DNA from: Sinotaia quadrata
Lineage: Eukaryota; Mollusca; Gastropoda; Architaenioglossa; Viviparidae
Direction of reading: 5' to 3'
DNA length: 64,000 nucleotides
Assembly: GCA_028829895.1 (NCBI GenBank)
Contig: CM054183.1
Location: forward strand, 73,333,571-73,397,570
Part shown: positions 50,976 through 61,549 of the stretch, one piece after another
How positions within the stretch are numbered: the first letter of the stretch is position 1
Layout of the letters: every line of letters begins with the position of its first letter
Notes under the pieces: generated by a model
What the model saw: the letters and a program-made list of their open reading frames with translations, nothing else
What the model was told of the DNA's origin: nothing
The model's database searches: none
Made by a program: the position numbers and the translations under genes

Positions 50976-51309
50976 TTGAATCAGCATTCACTATTCCTTT
51001 TATCTGCAGACAGTAAATTTTGTAAAGAAATAATATTTTAAAAAGGCACATCTTTGGTAACACTTAGTTTCAACATAATCTGGATCCAAAACTTTTATTT
51101 TTTTTACCAAACATCAACATCATGTTGAACATGTCACACATGCATTCATTGTGACATTTACAAAAGCCTGGCAATAGAAATATTCATATGCTAATGTTTT
51201 TAAAATTTATTCATTATATTCAGCTTTAATGCACTTTATTTTTTTGCACTTCGTGTCACAAAATGACACACTTACCAGAAAATCACATAAACATATATTA
51301 ATATATTAC

Positions 51310-51560
51310 CTTTTTCTTTGTCTTTATCCGACACCTCTTTAGTATCTTTGAGGGCTGCATCTGTACCTGCTGTAGTGGAAGACAACTGATCCTCAAAGGC
51401 CCAGCTTATCAAATGCTTACTACCTAATACAGATGAGAGTTGTCCTTGTCCTCCTTCTGTTTCCAAGAGTCGTTGCAAAATATCTGCCACTGGCAATAAA
51501 TGTAGGTCTGACAACCCTTGCAATAAATGAACTGTGTGGATGAAGGTCTGCAAATGACCC
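51310..51560 (-). CDS. HECTD4: HECTD4-like exon 2 (residues 226-309)
   Basis: The acceptor TTCTTCAG ends at 51561 and the donor AAAAAG|GTAATA is at 51310. The exon enters in phase 2 and leaves in phase 1. The peptide begins GHLQTFIHTVHLLQGLSDL, continues with LLPVADILQRLLETEGGQ, then a GSKHLISWAFEDQLS segment, and ends in a charged linker (KDTKEVSDKDKEK). The helical LQRLLETEGG block looks like a conserved scaffold part of the protein rather than a catalytic site. Confidence 0.85.
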
Positions 51561-54222
51561 CTGAAGAACAAAAACAGGCATTTAAAATCATGTATAATAT
51601 AATCAATGAAATATAATTAAAAGCCAATTTCAGTATTAAAAAAAAAAAAAAATCATTATTCTATATACAGATCTAAGAACTCAAATAGAAGAAAAACGAA
51701 GAGCATAAATTAATGTAATTAATTACTAAACAATATCAATATTAACTGTTTTATTTTAATATTTAATTTTTACTGGGTTTTAAATTTGTATTCTCAGTAG
51801 TTTATAAATTTTACTGTGTCTTTAATAAAAGCATATAATGATCTTTTATTAATTATCCAATTATTAAAAGCAAACAGATTACAATACAGAACAGCAGGGG
51901 TGGGCAAACTCTGGCCCTCAGGCCAAATCTGGCCAGCAAAGGTTTTTGTCTGGCCTGTGAGACAGCAAATAAAACAAATGGGTTTTGTTATATGCTGTCA
52001 AACACATCAATTAAGCTTGTCATTGAATCACTGTTTTGTTGTATGCAACACCATCCATCTCATTAACTTTTCATTGAAACTGAGTTATTTTATTATTTTT
52101 TACATAAAATACTCCTTTTAAAATTACTTTTGTTCTCATTTTATATTCTGAAACTTCTGGACTTTGTGACCTATAGTCATTTATCCAGGCTGTGAACTGT
52201 TCCAACAATTTTGTCTGGCCAGCACTCTTAAAAGTTTGCTCGCCTCTGCACTACACCTATCTTTTATGGTTATCAATATGTATAATTATTTAATAAATAA
52301 TTATCAATGAAAACTAGTATATCATAAATATATATTTATAATAAATATTATATATATATATATATATCATACTATATTTAATGAATAATAATGATTAATA
52401 TAAATTTATTATAAATATAATTATTATATATAATACTATATTTATAATACTATATTTATAATGAATTCCCCTTGTAGTTAAAATGAAATCACCATTGTGT
52501 GACATCAAATTGTAAAGTCACAATGATTTTAACCCTGGACTTTCCTTGCAAGTCTAATACCCAATCAAATCAAAATTATATAACTTCACAAGCTTGCTAT
52601 TAAAGTATTTAATCACCTTTGGGTAAATCTATTCATTTCATTTTTAAATAGTCACATTTATTTATTTGCTTTGCTCTTTACAGTTTGTACATCTCTAGAA
52701 TCTGCAAGGTTCAGGTTTCAACATAATCAAAATTCAAATAATATAAAACAAAATAATCATACAAAGCATGAATAATTAGTAATTCAATTATGGATGTCAG
52801 ACTAAGAAAATATTTTACCCTAAAAAACTTTTTACAAAGGAAGTAAATATCATTATATTATAATGAAAACAATTTTTATCTGAATATTTAAATATTTAAA
52901 TTTACATTACAAATGCATGTAAATATATATTTTTGGGGGGAAGGGGGGAAGTCAAAGAGGTACGATATAAATTTATAGATGAGTTTGATGTTTTAATGTT
53001 CTCTACATAAAACAAAAACAAAACAAAAAACATGGATAGAGAAAGAGAGAGGGTAATTAATTTGAAAAGTCAAACAGGTTGTTTGAATCTGTGATAACTT
53101 TTGAGTTTGATACCTTCAAAATCATGTACTGTTTTCTCACGTGCCTGGCTGGTTCCTCCCAGAAATTATAATTATATTTAATTTATGATTAAAATATGCA
53201 AAGTTAATTTGGTTAAGTCAAACCAATTGTTTAAGTCCATGAAAGATTTAAGATAATTTGACCAAGGTTCATTTAATGACTTATTTAGTTGGCTCACTGA
53301 TTTCCTTATGTGTACAAAAACATAATATTTAATATATATTTAAAATTAATATTTTAAAAGATTAAAAAAGCTTCAATTCATATGGAAAAAATACTGCATT
53401 TTATACGTATAGTAAAACAATAAGAAAGTTTATTAGTGAGGTGCTGAATTATGTTAAATCACTGGCAGAGCAAAGGATATTGCACTCAGAGAAAGTTCTC
53501 TAATGGAGCAAACTGAATTTTTCCACAACTTTACCAAGTAAAATTACTGCAAATTTGCTCCTTCATGTTCCAGATCAAGGTTGATGACATTTTATTACTG
53601 ATTATAAACACTCTGATCATTTGTGTTTTATATATAGTCTTATCAAAAAAGAAATAAATAATATTGTCATATTAATTTTATCAAGCAAAAAATAATAAAT
53701 ATAAATAAATAATAAATAAAAAATAATGACACCCCCCCAAATAGCTGGCATCCAGGGGCAATTCCCCCCAACCCATCTCATCAATAAAACTGCCACTGTA
53801 TGAAGTTTTATTGGATCACAGTCATATATGAAAAATTGGAGTGGATCTGGGATATGAACATATCAGAACATTAACTAAAGTGCAGCACAAATAAAAGCTA
53901 TCCAGGCAAGACAACTTTCATCACTCATCAGAGACACAAAAATCAAGGATAACTACAATTATACATTCAAAATAAGAGTGCTCTCAACATTTCAAATTTC
54001 TTTTTTTTAAATGCTTATGTCCACAAAAGAATATGTTAATGAGTTATATTGGATATACTATTTTTTACTAGTGAGAAAAATCAAACTGTTGCTTTAAAGT
54101 AGCTTAACTAATGACTTGACTAATTATTAAAAGTGTTGATAATTATATTTTCATTTATATTATTGTATTTGTATACAGTTATTACATTTTAAAATATAAT
54201 TAATGACTGAAAGGCAACACAC
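51561..54222. other. Intron 1
   Basis: It holds a hAT-type MITE (51897-52250), an AT dinucleotide-rich stretch at 52300-52470 and short A/T simple repeats. No RNA or coding feature recognised. Confidence 0.5.
51897..52250. mobile_element. hAT-type MITE
   Basis: Left end CAGGGGTGGGCAAACTCTGG, followed by CCCTCAGGCCAAATCTGGCC. The right end on the opposite strand reads CAGAGGCGAGCAAACTTTTA. The CAGRGGYGRGCAAAC ends are typical hAT TIRs. Flanking 8-mers (CAGAACAG / CACTACAC) agree at only some positions. No transposase. Confidence 0.75.
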
Positions 54223-54899
54223 CTAGCACATGCCAATGCAACTAGTGCTGAGGCTGCGTTCTCTCTTTGGATTTTATCCCTCACTTTCACCACACCATCC
54301 TTGGCATCTTCGGTGGTCTGATCAAGCCAACTGCATAGAAGAGACTCTAGACCCTTCAAGCAATCACTGGGTTCCTTAGAAAGGGATAGAGGTGCGCAAT
54401 CTTTCAGACAATTCAACAAAACACCTGCTGTCACACCACATAATTCTGGATCTGATTTGCTTTGTGACTGCAGAAGTGGTAGAATTAATAGTATGCTAAT
54501 TCGCGTCGAAAATGATGCTTGCTCTGGATCCTTTAGCAAACCTTGCTTCTTTAGCAAAATAATCGTTTCTTCGTGAGAAGATGGGGATTCCTTCTCAATT
54601 TGCTCTTCTTTGGCAATTTGCCTTTGCGTTTTCCAAAGTCCTTTGAGTGCATTCAGTCGGTATTCCAAAAGTTTATTAAAAGCATTATTGTGCGTACCAC
54701 AGACAATAAGTAACTTTGCGCTGAGATCGTCAGGTTTTTTAGAATCAAAAGAAACCACTTCATTTTCGCTACCCCCAACGTTTTCGATATCTTGAGGCAA
54801 TTCTACCAAATCCGTCACTCGCAATAAACCATCATGAAGGAAAAGTGTTTCTTCTGTGACAGCCAGCCATTGACAAGTGTCTGTAGTTGACACTGCCAT
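54223..54899 (-). CDS. HECTD4: HECTD4-like exon 1 (residues 1-226)
   Basis: This is the longest host reading frame in the window. It starts at ATG 54899 in a good context (GGCATGG) with MAVSTTDTCQWLAVTEE, followed by TLFLHDGLLRVTDLVELP. The middle is Lys/Glu-rich (KTQRQIAKEEQIEKESPSS), then comes a Leu-rich helical stretch (ISILLILPLLQSQ), ending SALVALACAR. The donor AG|GTGTGT at 54223/54222 leaves phase 2. The ATG may not be the true start: coding-looking sequence continues upstream in another frame (54923-55087, listed separately). The exon pairs perfectly with exon 2 (AG|G gives Arg). Confidence 0.85.
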
Positions 54900-54922
54900 G
54901 CCAGTCGTATCCTCTGTTGCTA

Positions 54923-55087
54923 TAATGTTTCAGAGTCGATAAGTTTGGCCTCATCAGATATATGTAACAGAGCTTTTTTACCAGCATCTAGATATTCTTC
55001 AACCTTCAGCGATCTAAGCGACTGTAAAGCTGTGTACGTTAGACCAATAAAATCTTGTGTTTCATTTTTTAAGAAGGGAGTAATTAT
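54923..55087 (-). CDS. Coding-like upstream extension of exon 1, offset frame
   Basis: Immediately upstream of the ATG at 54899, a 55-codon stretch is open in a different frame between TAA 55088-55090 and TAG 54920-54922. It reads like real protein, for example FIGLTYTALQSLRSLKVEEY and then a Lys/Ala-rich helix ending in LIDSETL. The frame of exon 1 is itself open back to a TGA just before the sequence for IIATEDTTG. A single missing base near 54925-54930, or a -1 shift, would fuse the two. A 62-nt intron (GCTG|GTAAAA ... TTATAG|CA) would also join them in frame, but has no clear polypyrimidine tract. No in-frame ATG is present, so an upstream exon would be needed. It could also be chance. 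Confidence 0.45.
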
Positions 55088-56029
55088 TTATTTGTTTTTG
55101 TCATCAATTTATATGGGGAGAGATCCTTAATGCGTTTTCTTTCTAAAATACATTTTGATAATCTTACAGGTGTAAAATTACTCAATGTATTTTTATTTTT
55201 AAAAAATCAACTACATCATATATATAAACATTTACAAATTAAAACACATATGAAAATATTATACAATAAAATTCATGAGATGGCTTCTTAGTTTAGTTTT
55301 AAACTAGATTATTTTTTTAAGTAAATCATCCATCCTCAAAATATAAACTATCAGTGCTGAGAGGAGACTGAAACCGAATCCAGTTTCTAAAAGAAAAAAG
55401 CCTAATCCTAACTGTAATTGGGCCTAAAACAATGGGTCTTTTATTTGGGCGGGGGATTGGGGTGGGGTGGGCTTAGTACTTTTGTCGCTAATCGCCATCC
55501 TTTCAATTAAAAAATATTAAATAAATTAATTTAGATAAATATGTTTGAAGGTGAGAGGTTTATTTATTTTTTTTTTTTTTTTATCAAACTAAGTTCGATA
55601 TAATCTTATGTTTAAGGTTTGCTGTGTCAGTATATCAGTGTGGGCAGAATTTTTCTGTGAACAAAATTCATTGTGACACCTGTTGGGGTTTTTCTTTGTT
55701 TTAGTGAAAGGTACTAGCTGTATAATTAAAAGGAAAGTATTACTCTTTTTTTTTTTTTTAAATTAATCAAAGGAAAGCAAGGCACATTGAATTGTTGTGC
55801 AAGTTTAGTGATGACACAATCTAGATTCTAGACAATGTATCAATGGAATCAAAAGGTCAATTACCACAGTCATTATAGTCTCATTACATCCCTGATCTAC
55901 TTTTTAATTTTATTTAGGAACTTCATTCAGTCAAGCACTGTTCGTAGTTCTTTGTTGTGACCATTTTATTGGGTCAATGACTTGTAAAGGAAGAAAGTGG
56001 TGAAGCTCATTTAAACAATAGGAGCACAA

Positions 56030-56760
56030 CTGTGAACTGTGGAACAGGACCTTACCACTGTGGATCATCAATTGTATGTGTGAACTCTTGGAACACGACC
56101 TAACTACTGTGGATCATCGATCCACAGTGCTTACGTCATGTTCCCAGTGTTCACATGTACAGTATTTATGATCCACAGTGGTTACGTCGTGTTCGCATAC
56201 ACAGTATTCTTGATCCACAAAGTTATGTATATGTGAACGGAACCATACCACTGTGGATCAACAATACTGTACGTGGGGACAAGACCGTACCACTATGAAT
56301 CATCAATTCTATATATGTGAACACTGGGAACACGATCTAACTACTGTGAGTCGTCAATTCTGTAATTCGGTACAAGACCGTTCCAATACGGATTATCAGT
56401 TCTATATATGTGAACACTGGGTACGCGGCCGTACCATTGTGGATCATTAATAATATACACGTGAAAACTGGGAACATGGCCGTACCATGTGGATCATCAA
56501 TTCTATATATGTGAACAGTGAATACTGGGAACACGACTATACCACTGTGGATCAACAATACTGTACAAGAGAACACGAACGTACCATTGTGGATCATTTA
56601 TTCTATATATGGGAACACGACCTAACTAGTGTGAATCATCAATACTGTATATGGGAACGCAACTGATGTAAACACGACCATACCACTGTGGGTCATCAAT
56701 TCTGTATATGTGAACACTGGGAACACGACATCACTGTGGATCATCAGTTCTGTAAATGTA
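56030..56760. repeat. Minisatellite with internal inversion
   Basis: Degenerate copies of a unit with TATATGTGAACACTGGGAAC, ACGACC and TACCACTGTGGATCATCAAT run through the stretch with variable unit length. Between about 56116 and 56220 the units are inverted (GATCCACAGTGGTTACGTCG, GTTCCCAGTGTTCACATGT). Neither strand encodes a convincing protein, although repeat-like frames exist. Confidence 0.88.
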
Positions 56761-56858
56761 TGAGAGTTATATATAAAAGAGAGAGAAGGAGAGAGAACTT
56801 TTTGCCCTGTACGTTACTGACAGTAATAAGCTTAACAAAAACTATACCTCTCCTTCTG

Positions 56859-56908
56859 TCTCTCATAAAAGTTGCAAATCGTGTCTCTCATAAAAGTTGC
56901 AAATCGTG
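56859..56908 (+). repeat. 25-bp perfect tandem duplication
   Basis: TCTCTCATAAAAGTTGCAAA plus TCGTG occurs twice without a mismatch. Confidence 0.95.
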
Positions 56909-59169
56909 AAAAGCAAGTTGTCGTGGAAAAATGTTTAAAATCGGTCATTGTCGAGGCAGTTTGGCAATAAACTTTGAGAAAAGAAATCCCAAGATAGGCC
57001 AACTCACGGTCATGTGCTAAATGATTACAATCATGCTCCAAACATTCACAATCATGCTCCAAATGCTGGCTCAAATCTGTCTTGTCAAAGTGCACATTGC
57101 ATTGAAAGACCACGCTTCAAGCACTCAAGACGCCAGCTCAGCCTCATGATAAACCTTCTTTGATCCATTTGGGTTGAAACAACTGACCAGTCATTACTAG
57201 CATAACAGTTTCGGAAGCTTATGGGCATTTTTTTTTAATGTCTGCATATAGACTTCTAGCCTTAGATTGGATCGCCATTAGATATAACGAAACGTGTCTT
57301 TGTGTATGATCTACCATTCATTGAATTAATAATATTTTTCTGTTTCATAATTGTGATGCACCACAACAAAAAATATTTGTATCTGATCTCAGTTCCACTA
57401 GCAGCTAATCTGGCCTAAGAGCTAAGGTAGATTTTGGATTTCACTTATTTGGAAAGCTTTACAACTATAGTGTAAAATTGTCTAATATTTCACTGTTAAA
57501 CCTTTAAATATAAAATAAAAATCATTAACGACACGATCGCGCTTGTTTTTTTCTTGAGATTAAAAGCCATGCTTTTCGAACTCATTTCCTCATTTGCTTT
57601 GAAATGACCCGGCTATAATTAAGAATCAGTGAAAAATCTGACCCTCTAGTGTTTAGATTTGCTGGCATTTCATTAGATAACCTTATAATAAGTGTCCAAC
57701 GAAAGCTACAAAAATACGTGCAGAACGTAAACAATGCATCAGGTGGATTTTTCCATTGCTGATTCAATGATTGGCGAAACTATTCACGTGATATCCGATG
57801 CCTAGTTTATGTTGCTGGACACCACACTTGCCTCTCACAATGATGAAATGAGATTGCAGTGAGTGCATTTATAACTACCATTGATTTAGATATTAAAAAT
57901 ACCATGAAAATCAAGCTAATTATCAATTCTACAGGCTTTTCATTCTTCTCATTGCCTTAGTCAAAGCCTAGTGCTATATTGTACATTCATCATTCTATCT
58001 CTAATAGGCATACTCACATTTTTATCAAGGTGTACATTTTCCCTTTTATATTTCAAATCTTTTAAAGCAGTTCCAGATACTGTAATAAAACTTTGGAATC
58101 TATTGTGTTATAATGTATGTGTGTGCCAAATAGTGTGTTTCTATGTTTGAGGGTTGCTAAGTAAAAATTAGTATTAGAACGTAGCCGACCATTTTTCGAC
58201 TTTTTCTCAAAATGAAGGCTACCTGTCTTATATCTTGATCATTGCGCAGTGGCCAATTATCCGATTTTTTTTTTTTATATATATATACAACTTGTATCTT
58301 TGAAAAATGTTTGTCCTTTAGGTTCTGCTGATATCAATATCTCAAAGTGTTCCAAAATTGACTTGGTGATAGTCACAATACTTACAAATAGCATAGAACG
58401 CGCGACGTAATTATTGTTGACTTTAAAGGTGCAGATCTCATTAACGTGAATTTAGTTTCCTGACTTTTTCCTACAGTGAACGAGAGTCACAGGAAAATAA
58501 ATAATACATTTTGAATGAAAAAAAGTCACTGAACAATAACCACAATATATGATATAGAGAAAATCATTTGTGTGTATATATGTGTGCGTACGTGTACTTA
58601 AAACATTTAAATGTTTTAGCCTTATAATTTTATTGATGACTCCTCCTTAATAATTTGCTGTATTATGTCAATCCGTCATTGTGTTCTTTTGTTTTCATAT
58701 AGATGTTTTATATATCTATTTACTAATGCATATTTCAGCAAACATTCCTATATGTATTCATACCAGAGGTACAGCGTTCAACTTTTCGTGCAAAATGGCT
58801 CTTGGTTCGTTTTTGTGTAGACCTGTACTCCGTATTCTAACAATGTCATATATTTAATTATCATATATTCTAACGGATCTGTGTATTCTCGATAATAATT
58901 ATTTTTGTTTCTGCTTTATTTTATGACCATATAAAAATGAGCTTTGCTGTCTTAAAGAAATGTTAAAGACATTTTTTAATATTTTATTATTTAATTTAAT
59001 ATGCATGTTCATAATACTTATCGATTATACATATATAACATAAAAATTTGACTTTGAAATGCTTTCGATTTAAAGATTTATTGATAATTTTCCCATTTAT
59101 TTTCGCCTGCTGTCAATATTTTTTTGTTTCCTCCGGGATATTGTATTCTTTTGAGTATACTATTAATGA

Positions 59170-59171
<2 letters not shown>

Positions 59172-59210
<39 letters not shown>
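59172..59210. repeat. (GT)n microsatellite
   Basis: About 19 GT dinucleotides in a row, then a degenerate TGTG tail. Confidence 0.97.
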
Positions 59211-59214
<4 letters not shown>

Positions 59215-59716
59215 TGAATGTGTGTCTATGTGTCTGATTAACTGAAGGTTTTATTCCTTTTTTTCCCTAGTAAAACTTTTGACTTTTTCTTTTCGCTCAC
59301 CGTAGCACAGAGAATGTGTTGTAGGTTATTTCAAATTCAAATACCACTGGCTCGTCAGTCATCCCAATGTGGTCATTCCTCTTCTTCGGTTCCATTCGAA
59401 GACTCAGTACAAACTTAAATAGTAGTTCATTTATGATTTGTTAGTTGTAGTTGGACAGACAAGAGAAAAAGTATCGTATGGGAATTACTCTTGGTTTAGC
59501 TTTAATAATTTAACATAATGGATTGTTTAGCATGCCACTTTTTCTTATAATCGGTGTGAAGTTTTCGACGCTAAATGGTCTGGGTGTGTGAAAGACTATA
59601 TCTTCACCCTAAGCCCAGTATAGATTTGAATTATGATTGATATACACATCTATGTCTCCATATACAAAGATGTTTCCTAACAAGGGATATGTAATGCCAA
59701 ATATTTTATGCTGTTA

Positions 59717-59790
59717 TAGAAAATAGGAACTTTTTTTTTTTTCGCTGACTCTCTCCAGAGGATGCAGTAAGCCTTTTAGAAAATAGGAAC
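59717..59790 (-). mobile_element. Tiny retroposed fragment with poly(A) and 14-bp target duplication
   Basis: TAGAAAATAGGAAC at 59717-59730 and again at 59777-59790 flanks a 46-base insert. On the minus strand the insert is AAGGCTTACTGCATCCTCTG, GAGAGAGTCAGCG and then 12 A. The same 33 bases (one mismatch) followed by 8 A occur in plus orientation at 60438-60474. Direct flanks plus an A tail are hallmarks of LINE-driven retroposition. Confidence 0.75.
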
Positions 59791-59876
59791 GCAATTTGTT
59801 GCGATATAATAAATATATCATCTAGGTTCAATTTTTTTTCACACAAAACTCAGACAAAAAGACAGCTCAAGCATAG

Positions 59877-60113
59877 GACACTTCACGTATCAGACGACAA
59901 CAATCACAGCGCCAACAGAATCCGCAACAACAACATCAACGCCACCACCGACAACAATGGCAAAGGCGCAGTGAGCATCAGTACATGCAGTGGATTTTTT
60001 ACAACCACCCCATTGCAGACATGACCCAACTCCTACTAGACCATCTATACTGGCCACCAGCACACATCTATATACAACCCTACGGACGCCGGGGACAACA
60101 ACATCAGCACTGA
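59877..60113 (+). pseudogene. Unknown Gln/Arg-rich protein, copy A (C-terminal part)
   Basis: Open from 59877 (after TAG) to TGA 60111-60113, 78 codons, with no start codon in its first part. A Gln/Arg/His-rich tract coded by CAA repeats (RRQQSQRQQN) leads into a short structured block WIFYNHPIADMTQLLLDHLY followed by WPPA, then a basic Gln-rich tail. The structured block is shared with copy B at 61370-61460, where the DNA differs at many silent and conservative sites, so it was once a real protein. Family not recognised. It is followed by a hairpin at 60175-60200. Confidence 0.5.
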
Positions 60114-60174
60114 CAACAGTGCCCAAACCACTAAGCAAGAAAGGGGGGTGGGGGTGAACATCCCGGGCGCACAT

Positions 60175-60200
60175 ACACGCTAAGTACAGACTTAGTGTGT
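60175..60200 (+). ncRNA. Conserved 11-bp hairpin, copy A
   Basis: 5' arm ACACGCTAAGT, loop ACAG, 3' arm ACTTAGTGTGT. All 11 positions pair (one G-T). It lies 61 bases after the stop of copy A, right after CCCGGGCGCACAT, which is also conserved at copy B. It pairs properly only as a plus-strand RNA, because the G-T positions become C-A on the minus strand. Confidence 0.65.
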
Positions 60201-60515
60201 TTCTAGCCTAGGCTCTGTAAACACCCCTCCTCCCCGCCACAACAACAACGGCGACTTAGTCAACGGGCCTCCGGACTAAAACCTACCTCCACCGACCAGA
60301 CACGCCGACATGCAGCACAGCGATCATCACCAACGACACGCACCGACACACAACCACCCCCCGCCCTCTCCAGAAACAAGTGAGGAGAGGAAGTTTTCTC
60401 CAGATGACCTCCAAAGCTGAGAATACCTCTGATAAAAGGCTTACTGCATCCTCTGGAGAGAGACAGCGAAAAAAAATTAGGACACTTCGCATCGGACCAC
60501 CGACGAAGACGCACG

Positions 60516-60665
60516 ATGGCCAAGTGTAACACAAGATCGAAAAGCGCCATGGAACACGCTATCCCTGAGCCCTTCTCAGGGCGGGATAATGGTACAAATG
60601 AAGAAGAGGACAACGTGAACGATTACACCGTAAAATATGTGATGAAGGCGACTAAAGAAAACTGA
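60516..60665 (+). pseudogene. Unknown frame B1, N-terminal 49 codons
   Basis: The ATG at 60516 starts MAKCNTRSKSAMEHAIPEPF, then an acidic stretch (NEEEDNVNDYTVKYVMKATK) and stops at TGA 60663. The following frame (60656-60925) looks like its continuation after a one-base frame break. Not recognised. Confidence 0.45.
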
Positions 60666-60925
60666 AAGCCACTCCTCATGACTTCATACTTAACTCAGGA
60701 AACCCTAAGTTTGATGTTGCCTACAGTACACTTGCAAGGGCTATACTACATATCACAGCCAGACAAGAAGAAGCCAATAACCTGAAAGACGAAATATATT
60801 GGGCCTTTGATACTTTCTTAATTTTCCATGATTGCTACAGTCAAATAGTAGAGAAGGAAGAAGAAACAGATGAGGAAGAGAAAGATGAAAATGATGAAGG
60901 AAAAAAACGAAATAACAAAGACTGA
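60656..60925 (+). pseudogene. Unknown frame B2 with helical core and acidic tail
   Basis: An 89-codon open stretch overlapping the end of B1 in another frame, ending at TGA 60923-60925. It reads TPHDFILNSGNPKFDVAYST, LARAILHITARQEEANNLKD and EIYWAFDTFLIFHDCYSQI, then a Glu/Asp/Lys-rich tail (EKEEETDEEEKDENDEGKKR). There is no start codon. The helical core looks like a genuine folded domain and the acidic-basic tail like a nuclear or nucleic-acid-associated protein. The family is unknown; it may come from a mobile element or an integrated DNA virus. The break is as given; no restored product is proposed. Confidence 0.5.
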
Positions 60926-61082
60926 CTGTGAAACTCAAACATCAATCATTTGGAAATTACCACCACCAACAAAAGTTAAATACACACAGACCATGAAAAA
61001 GACGGCAAACGCACGAGACAGGCTTTTTCCCAGACGCTAAATCACGCAATGGTAGAAACACCTTGTAGCTCCCTCGTCCAGA

Positions 61083-61500
61083 ATGGTGTCAACTTCAGTT
61101 TTTTCCGTGGTGGCGGTTTTTTGGGAGCTCGAAGCTCCACTCCTCTCACCTCTACCAGCAACGCCACCTAGAACATCAACCACGGCGACAACAACAGAAA
61201 GCCAGCCTACACCATCACCAACATCAACACCAGAACAGGGCCAAAGTAAGAAAAGACGGCGCCCACCACATTTTCGGAATCAACAACAATAACCGCAACA
61301 ACAACGCAGACACCAACATCAACATCGACAACAACAACAATGGCTGTACTACGAGCAACAGTACCCCTCTTGGGGATTTTTTTAACCACCCAGTGGCTGA
61401 TACGATTCAGCTGTTGCTCGACCATTTGTACTGGCCACCAGCGCCCACCTTTAGACATCCCAACGGACACCGGGGACAGCCACAACAGCAACAACAATGA
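61083..61500 (+). pseudogene. Unknown Thr/Pro then Gln/Arg-rich protein, copy B
   Basis: The ATG at 61083 opens a 69-codon frame: hydrophobic start, Thr/Pro/Ser-rich middle (TTATTTESQPTPSPTSTP), a basic patch KKRRRPPHF, then TAA at 61290. The same frame goes on with Gln/His/Arg repeats to WLYYEQQYPSWGFF. It breaks at a seven-T run (61377-61383), after which another frame gives HPVADTIQLLLDHLYWPPAP and a Gln-rich end at TGA 61498-61500. The final block matches copy A. One stop and one homopolymer frame break make this copy look inactive, unless the T-run and stop are assembly errors. Confidence 0.5.
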
Positions 61501-61549
61501 CAACGCCACCAGTGAGGAGGTCGAGAGTTTGAACAACCCGGGCGCACGT

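Larger units (their letters stand above)
48456..51309. other. Intron 2
   Basis: It contains two copies of a dispersed AT-rich repeat (49264-49671 and 50117-50298, listed). 50300-51309 holds a pair of opposed segments: CTAAGAAAACCTTGATA (50564) and TATCAAGGTTTTCTTAGAAG (50945). These are exact reverse complements over about 17 bases plus flanks (GATAATATATT), spaced 370 bases, suggesting a MITE. Nothing else assigned. Confidence 0.5.
3603..54899 (-). other. HECTD4: HECTD4-like giant E3 ligase gene, N-terminal 14 exons (partial)
   Basis: Fourteen minus-strand exons splice into one open frame of 2661 nt (887 codons). All have GT donors and AG acceptors, and each exon's outgoing phase equals the next exon's incoming phase (2,1,2,0,0,1,1,1,1,0,2,1,2,0). 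This chance-proof chaining is the main support for the model. The peptide has blocks such as YGNHLLLMRPV, GAYFYWIWCPALV, LVPLAGGGVGTSARSLFG and CFDVHNNMIWLCSSDYIDQF, which I associate with the N-terminal part of HECTD4, a roughly 4000-residue probable HECT-type E3 ubiquitin ligase. The catalytic HECT domain would be far downstream, outside the window. The product would be cytosolic and attach ubiquitin to substrates. The family name is from memory and could be another giant E3 of similar architecture. Introns run from about 0.5 to 8 kb and are full of transposon remains. No stop codon occurs before the left edge, so the gene is incomplete. Confidence 0.75.

Noticed and set aside
56253..56597. 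Repeat-like frames on both strands of the minisatellite, considered as a repetitive protein
   Set aside because: Unit length varies and is not kept in multiples of three; frames end at unit boundaries and occur on both strands.
59172..59245. Frame encoding a Cys-Val repeat
   Set aside because: Translation of the (GT)n microsatellite.
59890..60174. 94-codon minus-strand Val-rich open frame
   Set aside because: It is the shadow of the CAA-repeat, Gln-rich plus-strand frame; the plus strand is supported by conservation with copy B.
60260..60613. 117-codon minus-strand frame between copies A and B
   Set aside because: It crosses the retroposed poly(A)/poly(T) segment and the start of frame B1, and shows no conserved blocks. 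Kept only as a chance frame in GC-rich DNA.
61207..61536. 109-codon minus-strand Val/Leu-rich open frame
   Set aside because: Mirror of the Gln/Thr-rich plus-strand copy B; the Val runs come from repeated ACA/CAA on the other strand.
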